Assembly: GCA_003342895.1 (NCBI GenBank)
Contig: PTFA01000031.1
Span: forward strand, 6,118,678 to 6,182,677
DNA from: Casuarius casuarius
Lineage: Eukaryota; Chordata; Aves; Casuariiformes; Casuariidae
Length of the DNA stretch: 64,000 nt
Direction of reading: 5' to 3'
The translations under genes were made by a program, and so were the position numbers. Positions 26,977 through 40,407 of this stretch are shown here, piece by piece (the first letter of the stretch is position 1; every line of letters begins with the position of its first letter). The notes below the pieces were generated by a model that was not told the origin of the DNA, ran no database searches, and saw nothing but the letters and a program-made list of their open reading frames with translations.

Positions 26977-29900
26977 AAAAGGACCAAGCATAGTCCTAGT
27001 CAAGGAGAAGGTGCTTTCGGCAAATAAAGCAGCCACCCAGGCTAAGGGCTGGGCTGGACTCTAATTATAGGCAGCTCCGGGACATCTCCTTCGCTCGCTC
27101 GAACACATGAAGATTCTCTCCTGCTTTGTGCTTTCTTATTGCTCAATCTTACCCCTCAGTTTACACTTTTATTCACAAGTGTTGCTGTTTGCTTAATTCC
27201 TTACAATTTATTAACACATTCTGGCCCAGAGAAAGCCACAAGACATTCTGGGAGCTTCCCTTCCTGAGCCAAATGAAGAGGAGGACACCTTTTCTTCCCT
27301 TGCGCCTAATTTCTCTTTGTGGTCTGCCCAAATTCACATCAGCAATATAAGAACAATCCAGTCAAAATGGAAATTGTTTTGAAATGACATGCTTAATAAA
27401 AGTATTCTAAGTCCAGTAGTCTTTACAGACAGGAAATAGCTGCTGAAGCTAATATGAACCAGCAACGGCTATATTTTTTCAACAGCTCTGAGCTACAGAC
27501 CATATGTACTCTTTTGTTGCAGCTTGTTTGTTTATTTTTAAGCTGAAAAAATGGCCCCTCTGATATTGTAAATCCCAGTCATGTCTTGCTGTCTCGTGTT
27601 CAGTATAACATTTCTCCAGCAAGAAAGAATGCTTACTGAATAGACTGCACCACCACAAAGATACCCTGAATATCTAAAATAATGTGTAATAACACAGTTG
27701 GAGTCAGAAGGGCAACTTGTATCCAAATCGTTTTTTTTAATTAAATTGAAGTTATTCCTTTAATGAGTCATAGAAATTTTCATCAAAGGAATATTAATCT
27801 GGCACTGATGTATCTGAATATATGAAGTAAAAGCTTTTTGTTCATCAAATATGAAACTTGAATGTGGTAAGTGTTTAACCAGGAAAGTATCTATAAATTA
27901 TGTCTCTCAGGACAATAAAAATGTCATCAGTGTAAGCTCGGTCTTTTAGTATATTTTAATTTATGTAAAGGATAACTGAATCTGGCCTGAAGCATCTACT
28001 TTCATTTCAAAATGGCTTTGTGGTACAGATTTAGACAAAACAGATTCCCCACTCTTGCTTGTACATTTCCATAAACACTCTGCAATTCCAAATTGCACAG
28101 TTGTCTCACATTTCTAATCTACTGCATATCTAAAAGCTTGAATTCCATGTAGCTTTGTGCATTTACATATGAAAACATGGTTTAAAGGTAGAATTTTACT
28201 CAGCACTGAATGTGTTTCGTTTTGCACAATCAGCAAAATCAACAGCAGCTCAAATGCAGTTGTTTGTGCCTGTGATTTTGTAATACCACAAAAGTTATAG
28301 TTTAATATCAAGGTTCAGAGCTTAAATTTGCTAGAAAGCATTTCAAAATAATCAGCATTAGGTCATTTCAGTAACAGCTATTTCTTCGCAAAAAATTTTA
28401 AGCTACTAGGAATTTCTTATGCAGGAATTTTCTCACAGATCTTAAACTCAGATGTCCAAAGCATATAGTCTTTTCTTCTTTTCCACAGTTGTATCTCCTA
28501 CTGTGCACCAAGTGTGGTATTATTCTGTATCTTTGGTGCATTCCACTTTTGCATTACCTTTTTTCTTCAATATCTTCGTCATCTCCTTTTTTAAAAGGTA
28601 ATTTGGAAAAAATACACGTATTAGTCAAAAACTTCCATCTCTTCCACTGTGATCTCTTCGCAAAATTAATGTTACATGAATATAAAGTATTGAAGGAAGA
28701 GAATATTATATGTCACAGACCTAATGAATGTTTAAGTTTTGCTCAAACTCCTATGCTGGTAAACTATCGATTTCATGGCTTAATACCATGAGCTCACTAA
28801 CTGGAGGTATGTCAACTCACTACCCAATAAAGTTACACAATTTGCAAAAGTAAACTGCTTTGAGACACTAAATCAGTAACCAGATGGCTGGAATACATTA
28901 AAATTCACAATATGATTTTTTCTAAGCCAAAATGGAATATACATTGCTATTAGTTCCATCCATTTGAAAGTGGCAGAACACTGAGAAGTTGTAAATATGT
29001 ATTAACATACTTTAAAACTAAGCACTCAATGATGTATGTAGATGCTTTGTTGCTGCTGCTCAAATTCAGTATAATTTGTTCACTCCATCAGCTAAGACCT
29101 CTAAGATCATCCTACAAGTACACTCAGTGACTTGTTTACTGAAAGGAAGTTTTCACAGAGTGCTGTTATACTGACATTATGGTGATTATCTATGGCTATC
29201 ACAATGCAATAGAAAAATTACAACACATCTGCTAGAACTTTTTTTTTTCCTCTAACAGTTCATGAGACAAACATTTGCAATTTACTTTAAGCTGATCTCT
29301 AGCATGTACTTCAAATGATCATGTTAGTTTTAGTATGCAAGTTATCTGGTCAACAAATAACTCAAGGTTTAATTTAAAAAAAAAACATACAAAAGAAAGA
29401 ACAATTTCTTTTTACTTTGGCCACTTCTTTTTACATGCTGACTGAAACAAGGGTTTCCATTTTTTTCAGAGCTGGTTCTGTTTAAAATTCCACAAAATTC
29501 AGTCACATGTACATAAATGTAGATTTACTTTAAAATAACAATGTATTATTAATAGTAAACTTTCAAGCAAGCATACAATATTATTTTAAAATCACTTGAG
29601 TCAGTTTTCGCTACAACAGCAAATGGCACACTTACATCTATGCTGTAGTGCTATTGACCATTAAAGCCTTCAAAACAAAACTGTCCTTCTATACATCCGA
29701 AAATGGTTGAGAAAATGATGGAATAAAATCTGAGAAACTTCAAAATGAAGAAAAATAAGAAGTAAGTTTTGGCATGTTTATTTTAATCAGGCAAGAGAAT
29801 GACTAAGTTTGAATTGTTAGAAGCCCCTGCTGAATAGACAGAACTGTTACTAACAATGATTAAATGATTCTTATGATTACATTGCCTCAAGACCTGGTGA

Positions 29901-31302
29901 GGTGATGTGAACATCTGGATTTCCAGTGTAGATCTTAACACAACGTTTTAATAAAATCCATCTTCATAACACCCATGGAGGAATATTACTTTCATGATGC
30001 AACTTACATCCAATTATTCAGTAAAACACTTGTATTCTCTGTCATTCACATAATCACTGAAAAGTTTTAGAAGAGTTCTTTTCTTTTCAACTTTTGAACA
30101 TGTTTTCCTTTACTCAGTTGGAACTAGCAACATTTGCCCCTTTGTAAAGTTTATAATTCCATCTAATTTTGTTTGGTACATTTTCAAGTGTGTATGAAGT
30201 TTCTGGCATTGTATTGGAAGCACTGACCTTCACTCTACAGGCACCAGGGTAAAAATATTTTAAAAGGTTAATTATATTACTGTGATTTTTCCAATGTTAC
30301 AATCAGTCCATTCAGGTTAATGCATGTGTGCCTCATGCATATGTCTGGGATATTTGAACAGAAACATCCATGAGAACCACATTCAGCGTCTCCTTTTGTT
30401 CTGAGATGACACATAACGGTTAAGTGAAGTGGGAACAAGCTTCTCCATCCCCACTACAACCTCCCATTCCTGAAGTGCAAGATTTGAGATTAACACTTAC
30501 TACAACCGGTTGTTGCGTTACAGTTCCTCCTCCTACGACTATGTATCACCAAGATGGCAGCAATGGGCAGATAACATGCTCTTAGAACACTAGGCATGAG
30601 ATGTTTCAGCTGCCTCAGTCAAACAATGGTTGACTTCTGGTTTTGTATAGAAAGGGGGACTCTGGTAACAGTATTTGCCTGAGGCACAAGAGTTCTGACG
30701 TTTGCCATTGTTCTCAGTAAAAAACAAGTCTATTGGCAGGGATTCCCAAAGGCAGAATATCAATCCTAGAGGAGAGTTAGGCCCAGATTATCAATGGTTA
30801 GCTTTCTACAACCAGCTGAAGAGAAATGAAGATCTCACACTAAGCAAGGAAACTTGATGAGCTCCTTGTTCATTTGCATGGAAGTGTCATACTTTCAGTA
30901 AAGATCTGCACTACTGATTCCAGAGGATCAGAAGCACCATTGCAGAGGGCTAGCTAGTTTTTATGACACATAGAATAGACCTACAACACTACACCACTTG
31001 AGAAATTATGTTTGGAGACCACAATCCTTGAATCTGCAAGTGATTCAAGCTGGCTTACTCAAACGCCTGTTTCACCAGCATTCTACATATCCATGAAATA
31101 CAGATACTAAGCCATCTCTGCAGCGCTTCAATTATCAAGTATCTTGTATATCAATAGGAACAGCAGCACAAAGCTTTTCCAGAGCCACTAATGGCATTTC
31201 TCTGCCTTTTTTCAAGCAGGCTCAATGACGCTTTGTCAGAGTCATTTGTATGGCTCTGCAATTCCCTCTTTTAAACAACCGATGTATTCACTGTATCAAA
31301 GC

Positions 31303-31324
31303 ATGTGTGAGACTTCTCACACGT
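31303..31324. repeat. Short inverted repeat, 8-bp stem
   Basis: GTGTGAGA (31305-31312) and TCTCACAC (31315-31322) are separated by CT. A T:G wobble and an A:T pair extend it on the outside. Confidence 0.9.
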
Positions 31325-31672
31325 AACTATGGTTCCCATATCCGGGTGTCTACAATGTACCTACTAATATCCTGAATTCAAGTGACCATTAACGAGCTAG
31401 CAATAAATTGTCAGTAATATATTCACTGGAAATTTAGGATACCATTTTCTTCCATTTTTTCAGGTATTTTAATTGCTTTGCCAGCCTGGAGTGAGATACT
31501 CGAGGGAGATAAGCCTTATTTTCAGATATAATCAGAGAGAGACTATCTCCTATTGGTCTCAGGAAGGCATGTAACATGGCTGCATTAGCATAAGCTAACC
31601 TAAGTCCTGATGCTGCACAGAATTAATACACAGCAAAAAGATTCTACTAAATTTACAAGTTAAGCACAGTAC

Positions 31673-31764
31673 CTCATGCCCTGTGATATGCATGAGACCA
31701 GAAACAGCAGCTGCAATAGAGTCATATCCTCCCCTCTGAATCATCGGACCAGTCTGACCATAAC
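31673..31764 (-). CDS. SUGCT: SUGCT internal exon (GYGQTGP segment)
   Basis: The exon is 92 nt. With the one base carried from the previous exon it gives 31 codons, starting [20 protein letters not shown] and ending [10 protein letters not shown]. The motif S-x-T-GYGQTGP followed by R-x-GYD is characteristic of family III CoA-transferases and lines the CoA and active site region (established for the family). The acceptor is TTCTGTTCTAG and the donor is GAG/GTACTG. The exon ends in phase 0. Relative to the human protein the residue before the final Glu is His where I recall Pro (TGPE), and MIQRG replaces ISQRA. These look like ordinary lineage differences, since the frame is intact. Confidence 0.95.
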
Positions 31765-33578
31765 CTAGAACAGAAAAAGAACAGTTAGTAATTCAGTCAA
31801 GGATGAGTACCAAAAAAAGACATTTTACTATTCTGGAATGAAAAGAAAAGGAACCAACTAGTATTTCCCATCAGCTTCAGTTCACAAGTTCTCCAAACCA
31901 ATGAAAGCTATAGTTTATTTACTCATGCACATTTTTAAGAGTAAATCTGCTGTTTCTGTCCTATGCTAGTTGATGACCATGTTTGATCTTAATTCTGCAT
32001 AGACTCCTGGCCCTGCTAAGTTTCATTCACTATGGACAGAATTCTTTAGATTTACTGAGGTTGGGACTCGTATGTCATTTCATGGGCTCTGTGGTAATGC
32101 TGTGGGCCACCAAGTGCTCCTCCAACAGGGCAAAGATTTCCCATGTGGCCTATGTTATATCTCCATCGCCATAAAGATGTCTTGAAGACCATATGGCATC
32201 TAAAATAATGCCATTATAATTTAGACATATGAATGACTTCCCCTTACTTCTCTCACTTCATTCCACGTTAAACAGAGTTACCTTCAAAAAAAAAAAAAAA
32301 CCAAAACAAAACACACTATTTATAACAGAGGGCAAGTATGGCCCTTTAGCAAGCATACACAAATTGTTTCCCAAAAGTGTCTCAATGGCATCATTTTTTG
32401 AAATGCCAAAAATACAATTTTTGTAGAAATGTTTAAATACGATTTTGTTCAACTGTAGAATTAACAGTTCAGTAGAAATAAAAGAAGATGCTCTTGCTTT
32501 CCTCTGTTTTACTTCATCATGTTCCTCCAGCAACAACCATGTAATCTTCCATCTGAAGAGCTCTTTCTGGATCAACTGAAGAGATTACAAAATTCAGATT
32601 ATCGATCCTATCCCTCTGCCAGGGATTACTCCGCATCAATCAGAATACAGCCTAATAATTTAAGATTGAAACTGGAGGCAGTTAATGTACTGGGCCTGTG
32701 CAGTGTAATGACATTAAGCGGCCAAAAAAGCCAATACTGAGTGCCCTTTGCTCTTTCTTCTATGGAACCAGTGATCACCAGCACAAGAGGGAGAAGATAG
32801 CAGGGAAGCAGCAACATGTTTGAATCCTATTATTAAATCTAATAGAAACCATCAGGGCCCTTAAGAGTACAAAATTTAAAAGTGTCTCCTTCTCCTTAAA
32901 GAGGTGGCAAATTCAAAAGTTGTTCTCAAGCTTTCTTTTTTCTTCTGTGAAGATAGTTTTCTTAACTGTGAAAATAGCATTAGAATAAAAGTATACCATC
33001 ATATACTGCAAGATACAAAAAATCTGCATCTTTTAAATTCTTTTTAATGTCTTCCAGAATAATCTTCTGTATATACAGACTGACTGACTGGGAGACAGGA
33101 GAGTCTGAAAGTTGGCTTTGTTAATTACTCCATACAATTAAAAATTACTCATCAGGGTAGTCTCCTTCAGTCTTCCATTTGGACCAATGCTGTCATGTAC
33201 AAAATCAAGAAATGATCCCTCATATGCAGTGTGAGAGAATAATGACAACTTCTAAACTGGAAGTTAAAGTACTTTGTTACTCCAATTAATATTTACTTAA
33301 TCATACAAAGCAAAACAATGTCCAGACATACTGATTTCCCCATCATACCACCAAATACCATAATTATGTGATAGGACAATTCTTCTGGGAGACATCAGAT
33401 CCAAATTACTCAGGCTGAGGAAGAACTCAACTTCTACACTCAGTAGTTACAGCGAAAAATCAGGGTAGTACAACCAGCACAATTATTTTGTCAGTGTATC
33501 TTCAAACCAAGCATTTCAGAAGAAAGGATTCAAAAAAAAGACTTTTCTTATGGTCAAATCTGTATCCTAGTGACTTCA

Positions 33579-33580
<2 letters not shown>

Positions 33581-33622
<42 letters not shown>
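33581..33622. repeat. (AC)21 microsatellite
   Basis: A perfect AC dinucleotide tract of 42 bases, followed by AAAGAGGGGGAGGGGA. It is likely length-polymorphic. Confidence 0.98.
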
Positions 33623-33625
<3 letters not shown>

Positions 33626-34740
33626 GAGGGGGAGGGGAAGACTCCACACTAATTTACCTATTTCTATTCAAGACAGAATTGTTGTTGTCTCTGACAACAG
33701 ATGACCCTACAGAGTAAAATGCAACCTTTCCCTTCATATTTACACACTTAGGTTTACCAAAAAATAAGTTTTTTCATTCTCAAACATAACAGCAATAGCA
33801 AATATGGTGCTTCTGCCCAAAAATGCTCTGACTAGCTCTAACTATGCATATACCATTATCTCATTGGGATGAACTGTAGCATTAAAATCATTTAAATGTG
33901 CATGGGCCCACTTCAAAAACAAAATCTTGCTCAANAAAAAAAAAAAAAAAACAAAACAACTTTAATTGAATAGTGAAAAGCATATTGAAATAAGTGAGAA
34001 ATTATGCACTGGCCTCAAATATTAACAAAGAAAAGACATTTCAACACGTCTGCTCACACAAATGTTTTCATAAACAGAAAACATCTGAAAATTAAGCATT
34101 TAGTATGTAGACAGATGAACTATAAAAATTCCTTGCAGTGCTCCTCCAGTAAGGAGGAACACCTATCCCTCAAACACAGAATTCAGGAAGAGCAACAGCA
34201 AGCAATTTCTGCATTTTTCTGGTGGTATTATGGAAATATATATTGTTAAGTCCTTTTCACACATGACAACAGGCTGATTTCAAAACAGCAGTTATTTGAT
34301 GGCCTTCTGGTTAAAATTAAAAGTCCTAAGGAATGTTTAGCTAGTTTCCAAAGATCACAACAAATTAAAGAGAAAAATTTACAATGCTATCTTCGATTTG
34401 AAGTCTGAATTGATAAAGATAGTCTGGAGACAAAAACTTCTATCTTTGAAGGTGGCTTGCCCCCAGGAATATCGACCTAGAAAATGCCTGGGGAAAAAGA
34501 GGTAGCCATCTAACTGTAAGAGTTAAGTGACAAATATCTAAGAGTGAAAGATGTCATTATCCAGACAAATAAAAAACAAAGAATGAACATTATTATTCTG
34601 GTACACTACACAGGTCAACAGAGGAACCCCGTTGAGATGTCTTAGAAATATCTATAAAAACAAGTACAAGTAAGTATGAGGGAGTATACAATTACATTCA
34701 GAAAATTTTCAGTCAGGTGCACAGATCTCACCAGAACTTT

Positions 34741-34772
34741 CTATATAGATATATATACACACACACACTTAT
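34741..34772. repeat. Mixed (TA)n/(CA)n tract
   Basis: CTATATAGATATATATAC passes into ACACACACAC and is followed by further ATACATGTATGCATATATA. This is an imperfect alternating purine-pyrimidine tract. Confidence 0.85.
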
Positions 34773-36888
34773 ACATGTATGCATATATAAAACAAATACT
34801 TAAAGATATAAAAATACCACACAGAGTTTAATTAATGCTCATCCAAACACCCAGCTTTCTCTCTCACTTGAATTCAGCACATAAAAGCACAAATTTGCAA
34901 TCGCACCCACTTAACCCTAAGAACTGGTTCCTGCTTAGTGCAGCATAGTCTGGGGATGATCAAGTTTAGACACAAAGGAAAATACTTGAGCCTAAAAAGG
35001 TAGCCCCTGTTGAATGACTGGTCTGAGGTAGAATTAAGTTAGAGAAATCTCATCTCGCTCTTGCTCTGAACTGCCCTCTAGTGGAGCTTACCTCCTTAGG
35101 CTACAGTCTATACTTAGTAGAAAGGAGACTGACCATTCACAAGTACTTAATTTATTTTAGTCAAGTCCAGTAAATTTATCTTTATTTGGTGAACATATTT
35201 TGGAGGACAGACAAAAGGGTTTAATTAAAACTTAACTTAATAAAATTGACGCTTTCTCAAATCATTTCAGTTGAAAATAGAGCTGCATCAATGCCTTATC
35301 TTAGAAGAATTATTTCTCTCTTGATTTTGCTTAGGAAAACATGTAAGGCTTCACATAGTGTGTAATATGGAAACTGGAAAGAACCAAGAAAATAAGTTGC
35401 ACCTTCCTAAGTCCCCCTGCTGCACACTGCAGTAGGAAGGCACAATTATTCTGATAGCTTCCATATCTCCACCTCCCCAGAGCTCTCAGAACTGCCACAC
35501 TATGAGCTGTTTTGCCTTACTGAAAGCTTCACACCAGTCCAACAATCAACCTGGTTATGAGGCACAGTAAGAGTCAGATCTCCAAGTGCTTTTCAAAAAC
35601 TTGTCACTGTCAAAGCATTATTTAATCTGCACAACAAACATCTGAAACCACCAGGAATGCAAACGCTCAATGTCCACCAAAGAATTACCTGCTTATTCAG
35701 CGTAGTCACTCGCATCTACATCTTCGTGTACCTGTCCTGATCATTCAGCCAAATCTATTTTCTATGTAATTGTCTTTCCTCTCTTGTGAGAAAGATAAAT
35801 GAACAATGTGTGAGACAAGTATGAAAGATCAAGTTGGACTGGCTACCATGTGCTGGCCTAAAGGAAGCATAGACCTTTATGGAAGGCAGTTGGAAAGTGA
35901 ATCCCCTCATGACCCAACATGCCAGACAAGCATGGAGAAAGTGACCTTACTGCCTATGTTTAGCACCCCCATTTTTCAGAACTTTCCAGGTAACTAGAGA
36001 CAAAACAAGACATATAACTACCAAAGCCATCTTTGATAGGATTTTTCAGTTGGAAAATCAGAGGGAGAATATTCTTAACAGAGATCTCCATCATCTCCCT
36101 TAGTTAATATGCAGCATAACATACATTGTGTGAATATTCAAAGGGAGGCATGCTTAATGTAAAATAAAAACAGATACTTCTCTGCTCCTGAATCTATTTT
36201 TTTCATATTTAGGGGAAAATGACAGTTAAAGTTTCATAAAATTAGGAATGAGATTAAAAAGCAGCTACGAGGGAGTAATAAGGCAGCTCACAGTAACAGC
36301 TGAGAGAATTCTAAAAACAATCAATATTACAAAAGCCTACAGTTGTTTGAAGGCCAAATCTTCAATACAGAGCAACAAGAAAATACTCAGATGCTTAAAA
36401 AAATATTTCTCCAGCTACACTGAAAGATAATATATCAAGCTAAACACTAAATTGTAATACCATGAAGATCCTCATGACTAATTGGAAGCATTACAAAAGA
36501 AGCAACCTTATGTAAGACTATTTACCAAGGAAATCCTCAGTCAGTTGCAAAAGTGAATTCTTAACAAATAAGTCTAAATACTGGCAATTTCAATTAAAAC
36601 TAGAAGTGAGACAGCTGCTGTTACCTGGTTATATTATATTATACATTAATTACTGCATCACAACAATTCTTGACAAATGGAAGAACAGAGTATTTCTTTT
36701 CCCCAGATTTTTTCAGTTGGATCAGAGACACCTAGATACTAAAGATGCTCTTTATTCAGAAATAAATCTTAGCTACTTCTCTAGGGTTGGTGTGATATTC
36801 CTGCTCTGATGAAATGGGGCCAATTAGTCTGAAACACAGGAGAAGTCACCTCTAGCACAATGAAGTTCATCATGTCTGTGATTAGCAT

Positions 36889-36913
36889 TTGAGTGCCACG
36901 TGATGGCACTCAA
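36889..36913. repeat. Hairpin, 10-bp stem, 5-base loop
   Basis: TTGAGTGCCA (36889-36898) and TGGCACTCAA (36904-36913) are exact reverse complements around the loop CGTGA. With a two-base bulge, a further AGC/GCT pairing extends the stem. The left arm end plus the loop spells the E-box core CACGTG. Confidence 0.95.
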
Positions 36914-39900
36914 GCTTTAAAACATACCACTGGAAAAATTATAATATTTACAGGCAACATATGGGGCAAAAGTTTGGGAAAAAATAACATGTCATAACAA
37001 ACTACTGTTAGTTTATCCACTTAAACACGATCAAAATTGTTAGAGTATACTTACCACATATGAGAGACATACTTTACTGTGGAATCCGCCCTAAATGCTT
37101 CTATTCTGAGAAACAGAAATAAATATTATGAAGTGAGAAAGGTCAGGCTGAAGATTAGGAAAAATGTAATAACGGTAAAAGCTATTAGACTGTAGAAAAG
37201 TGTTACTAGTGAAGTTGCCAAATGTCACATGCTCAAAAATGTTGCATTAAATTTAAAAAATGCTAGCAAATACTATTTCCAAAAAGAACACTGTTAGAAT
37301 AACAGACTAATGTGCCTTTCCAGATTTAGCTTTATAATGCTAACTAAATGTTAATCCTAATGTTAGCTACAACATAGCTTTATTTAATTTTTGCCAGATG
37401 ACAGTGGGATTTTTAGCTACATTTATGACAGGCATTCTTCATAAATTTTAAGCAAGCAGGCAAACCAAATAAACAACTCTGTCCCAGACAGAGTTCCATG
37501 TGTCCGTAGATCTTATACTATTCCAAGATGTGTACTGAATACACATTTGGACACTCCATTTGCTTACTTAGGAGTTACTGATGATATGATGACAGAATTC
37601 CTAACGTGTATAAAAACAGACCGTTTTGCCTATGAGCTGCCTGAAAGCATCTGGGATAAACAGACACCAATGTTTTGCAAGATCATCTATTAAAGGACAA
37701 CCAGCTAAAAAATGATTTCTTTTTAATGTAGGTTATCTTTGGATTTTTTTTTTTTAGTAAGTGTTCAAAACTCAAAGTTCTTGTACATTTGACTTGTGTG
37801 TGACAAGGTTTAATGCTTTCTCCAGGAGAGTCAATCACTTGAACATAGTTCGTACCTTCTACAAAGCAACAGAGAAAGAAGCAAATCTTAAAAAACAAGA
37901 AAGTATGACTAAGACCACAGAAACTAGAAGGTAGAGATAAGAATTAGTGCAACACTGAAATTGGTAATTCTTTTTTGGTTTTTAAGTAAGATTTGCTTTC
38001 AAGATAATGGTGACCTTGTAATTAATTGCTATAGGAAAATCTGAACATGATATTTTGTGCTATAAAAAGGAAGGTCAACATTTCTCATTATGACCTTTGT
38101 CCAAAATATTAGTATCATATGCTAAAGAAAACCAAAACTCATCATTTCTGCACTTCTTCATGATTTGATAGCATGATAAAACCTTATAAGAAAAAATATA
38201 AAACACATTGTACTAAAGGAGAGAAAAAAACCAACATGGAGACATGCTGTCAACACAGACCAGTTCCCTGTAGCTTGATTCCCACATGACAAATGACATT
38301 ATAAAGTCAGCCTGTATAGGATATTCTGAGCAAAACACAGAAAATATGTTCAACATAGGCATTTCTACAAATAGGCACTAAATATTGTCACAAATTCAAT
38401 CCAGATAGATGGCTATCCCTGCTGAATAACAAATTAATGAGAAACACCTTTTGACTCATTCTATTGCCAAAAGAAAATATTCAATTAAAGACAGCTTACA
38501 TCTTTACTTAATAAAGATTAATGAAACAAGCAAAAGAACACAAGCAATTCTCTATGATGAGAAAAGCCAAAAATCTAACAGACGCATTATATGAAACTTT
38601 GCAAAGTCAGAGCTGCTAAATACGTTAGCAAAACAAGTAGTGACTTTTGGAAAATGCCTGCCATGTGTTGGTCAGAAGGAAAGGAAGTACAACTTCCTGG
38701 GTAGGCAAGCTTACAGGAGATCAGAACCGATATGAAAAAGGTGAATTCAGAGCCAATAGGCAAGAAAGATGAGAGGAGTAAAAAATAAACTTAAGTCAGC
38801 AAGCATCAAAATCTGACCAACAGTGATAAACACACTTCATTTCTCAACTGATGATTGTGAATATGTATACATTATATCAATTACTTTATTGCTTTTACAC
38901 ATGCCCATTTAAACATTTTAAGCCCGAATTTTAAACAATATCATGTGTTATAAATTGGAAGGCAAAGATAAAATAAAATGATTAAATCATATCTAAAACT
39001 TTTTGCTAGGATTTTGCTACTGAAAGACTCAAAGGGGACAAACAATAGCCTCTGCCAGTTGTCCAGCTCCATTCAATTTTAATGTGATCTGGGCACCCAG
39101 CTTCACTTGATTCCTCTGAGCACCCCAGCCATACTTTTGGAACGCAACCACAGGCCGTTTCAGACAATGCAAGGCTGGACTTTCCCAGGCTTTTCATCAG
39201 GCCTGCAACTTCAGGGCCATGTTTTCTAGCTCTTCAACCTGCTAACTGTAAGTCAAGAGAAGGCAGATCTTCCCTGCATAACCTAAGCCATAATTATCTA
39301 AGAGATGCTACTACCGCTCTTTTACCCTGAGTCAGCTAAAATTTAACTAGTCACACACTGAACTTCAAGGTAGAAGTGGCTTCTCAATCGATCTAAGAGG
39401 AGCAGCATTTCTACGTGACCTCAGAAATCAAATGTCTCAAATGTCTCAAATGAGACTCAGTGCCTGTTTGCTGAAAACAAAATTTTGATTTAAAAAAACT
39501 ACACTCCTAGAAACCCCCTTTCCCCCCTTCTAAGGATGGTGAGACACTTAACTTCCCTAACACTGCTTTGGGTTTATACATATATGCCTAGCTTCATAGT
39601 CAGAGGTAACAACTTGCTCTTGGCACTGTATCTACCCTGCTTGGTATAGAAAGAGTTGATCTTACGACTGCAAGTACTTATACTGTAAATACTTGAGCTA
39701 ATTTTAAAAGAGTTAGACCAATTACAGCTAGCAGTGTAGCAGTGGCACTCCCCCAGAATCCATCACAGGTTGTAAAACTTTTGTAGAAACTAGCTAAATA
39801 CTTAGAAGAACTGTCTGTATCAAAATTTATGCTGCCTCACCTACTTTACTAGAAAAGTCTTTCCACACACACCTGCCTTTGCTGTGTTATTATTACTAGT

Positions 39901-40381
39901 GTAAGGGAGGAAATGTTTGTCACAAGCATCTCGCTAATGTTGGGAATAAGCCAGGAGTCCACTGAAAGATTACGCACTTCAGTTCAAAAAGATACTACCA
40001 ATCTTGCTATTTCTGTAGTTGATAAATATATAAAACTAAGGAGTGCCTGCAAGATGCGTTTTCTAAGAACATTAACAGTTCTGTGGGTAAACGGTACAGT
40101 GTCAAGATAAGCTTAGAGAAATCTCAAATCTAAGGCCTCAGATACATGATGTCTGATAAAGATGTGATTTTCCTAAGATTAGACAGAATGTCCAAGTATC
40201 CACTTAATTATGTAATTACTTCTCATCTGAATCAGAGAACATTCATTCTAAAATGCTTCTTATTTCAACAGACCTTCATTTGGTGTGAACGCACATAGCT
40301 CTGCTGACAAACCAACCTTAGCAGCTACACCCAGTCAGAGAAACTGGCCTTGTTGGAGCACTGCATTGCACTTAGGAGCTG

Positions 40382-40407
40382 CTTGCGTGTGTGTACATGC
40401 ACGCAAG
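40382..40407. repeat. Inverted repeat with GT-rich loop
   Basis: CTTGCGTG (40382-40389) pairs exactly with CACGCAAG (40400-40407) around TGTGTACATG. The loop itself is nearly self-complementary. Confidence 0.9.

Larger units (their letters stand above)
23410..31672 (-). other. SUGCT: SUGCT intron, 8.3 kb
   Basis: This complete intron runs from donor GTACTG (31672) to acceptor TTATTAG (23410). It is AT-rich and nearly free of recognisable repeats. It contains a 27-base near-palindrome at 24.87 kb, one ambiguous base at 26730, a 16-base tandem duplication at 26.95 kb and a hairpin at 31.30 kb. Confidence 0.9.
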
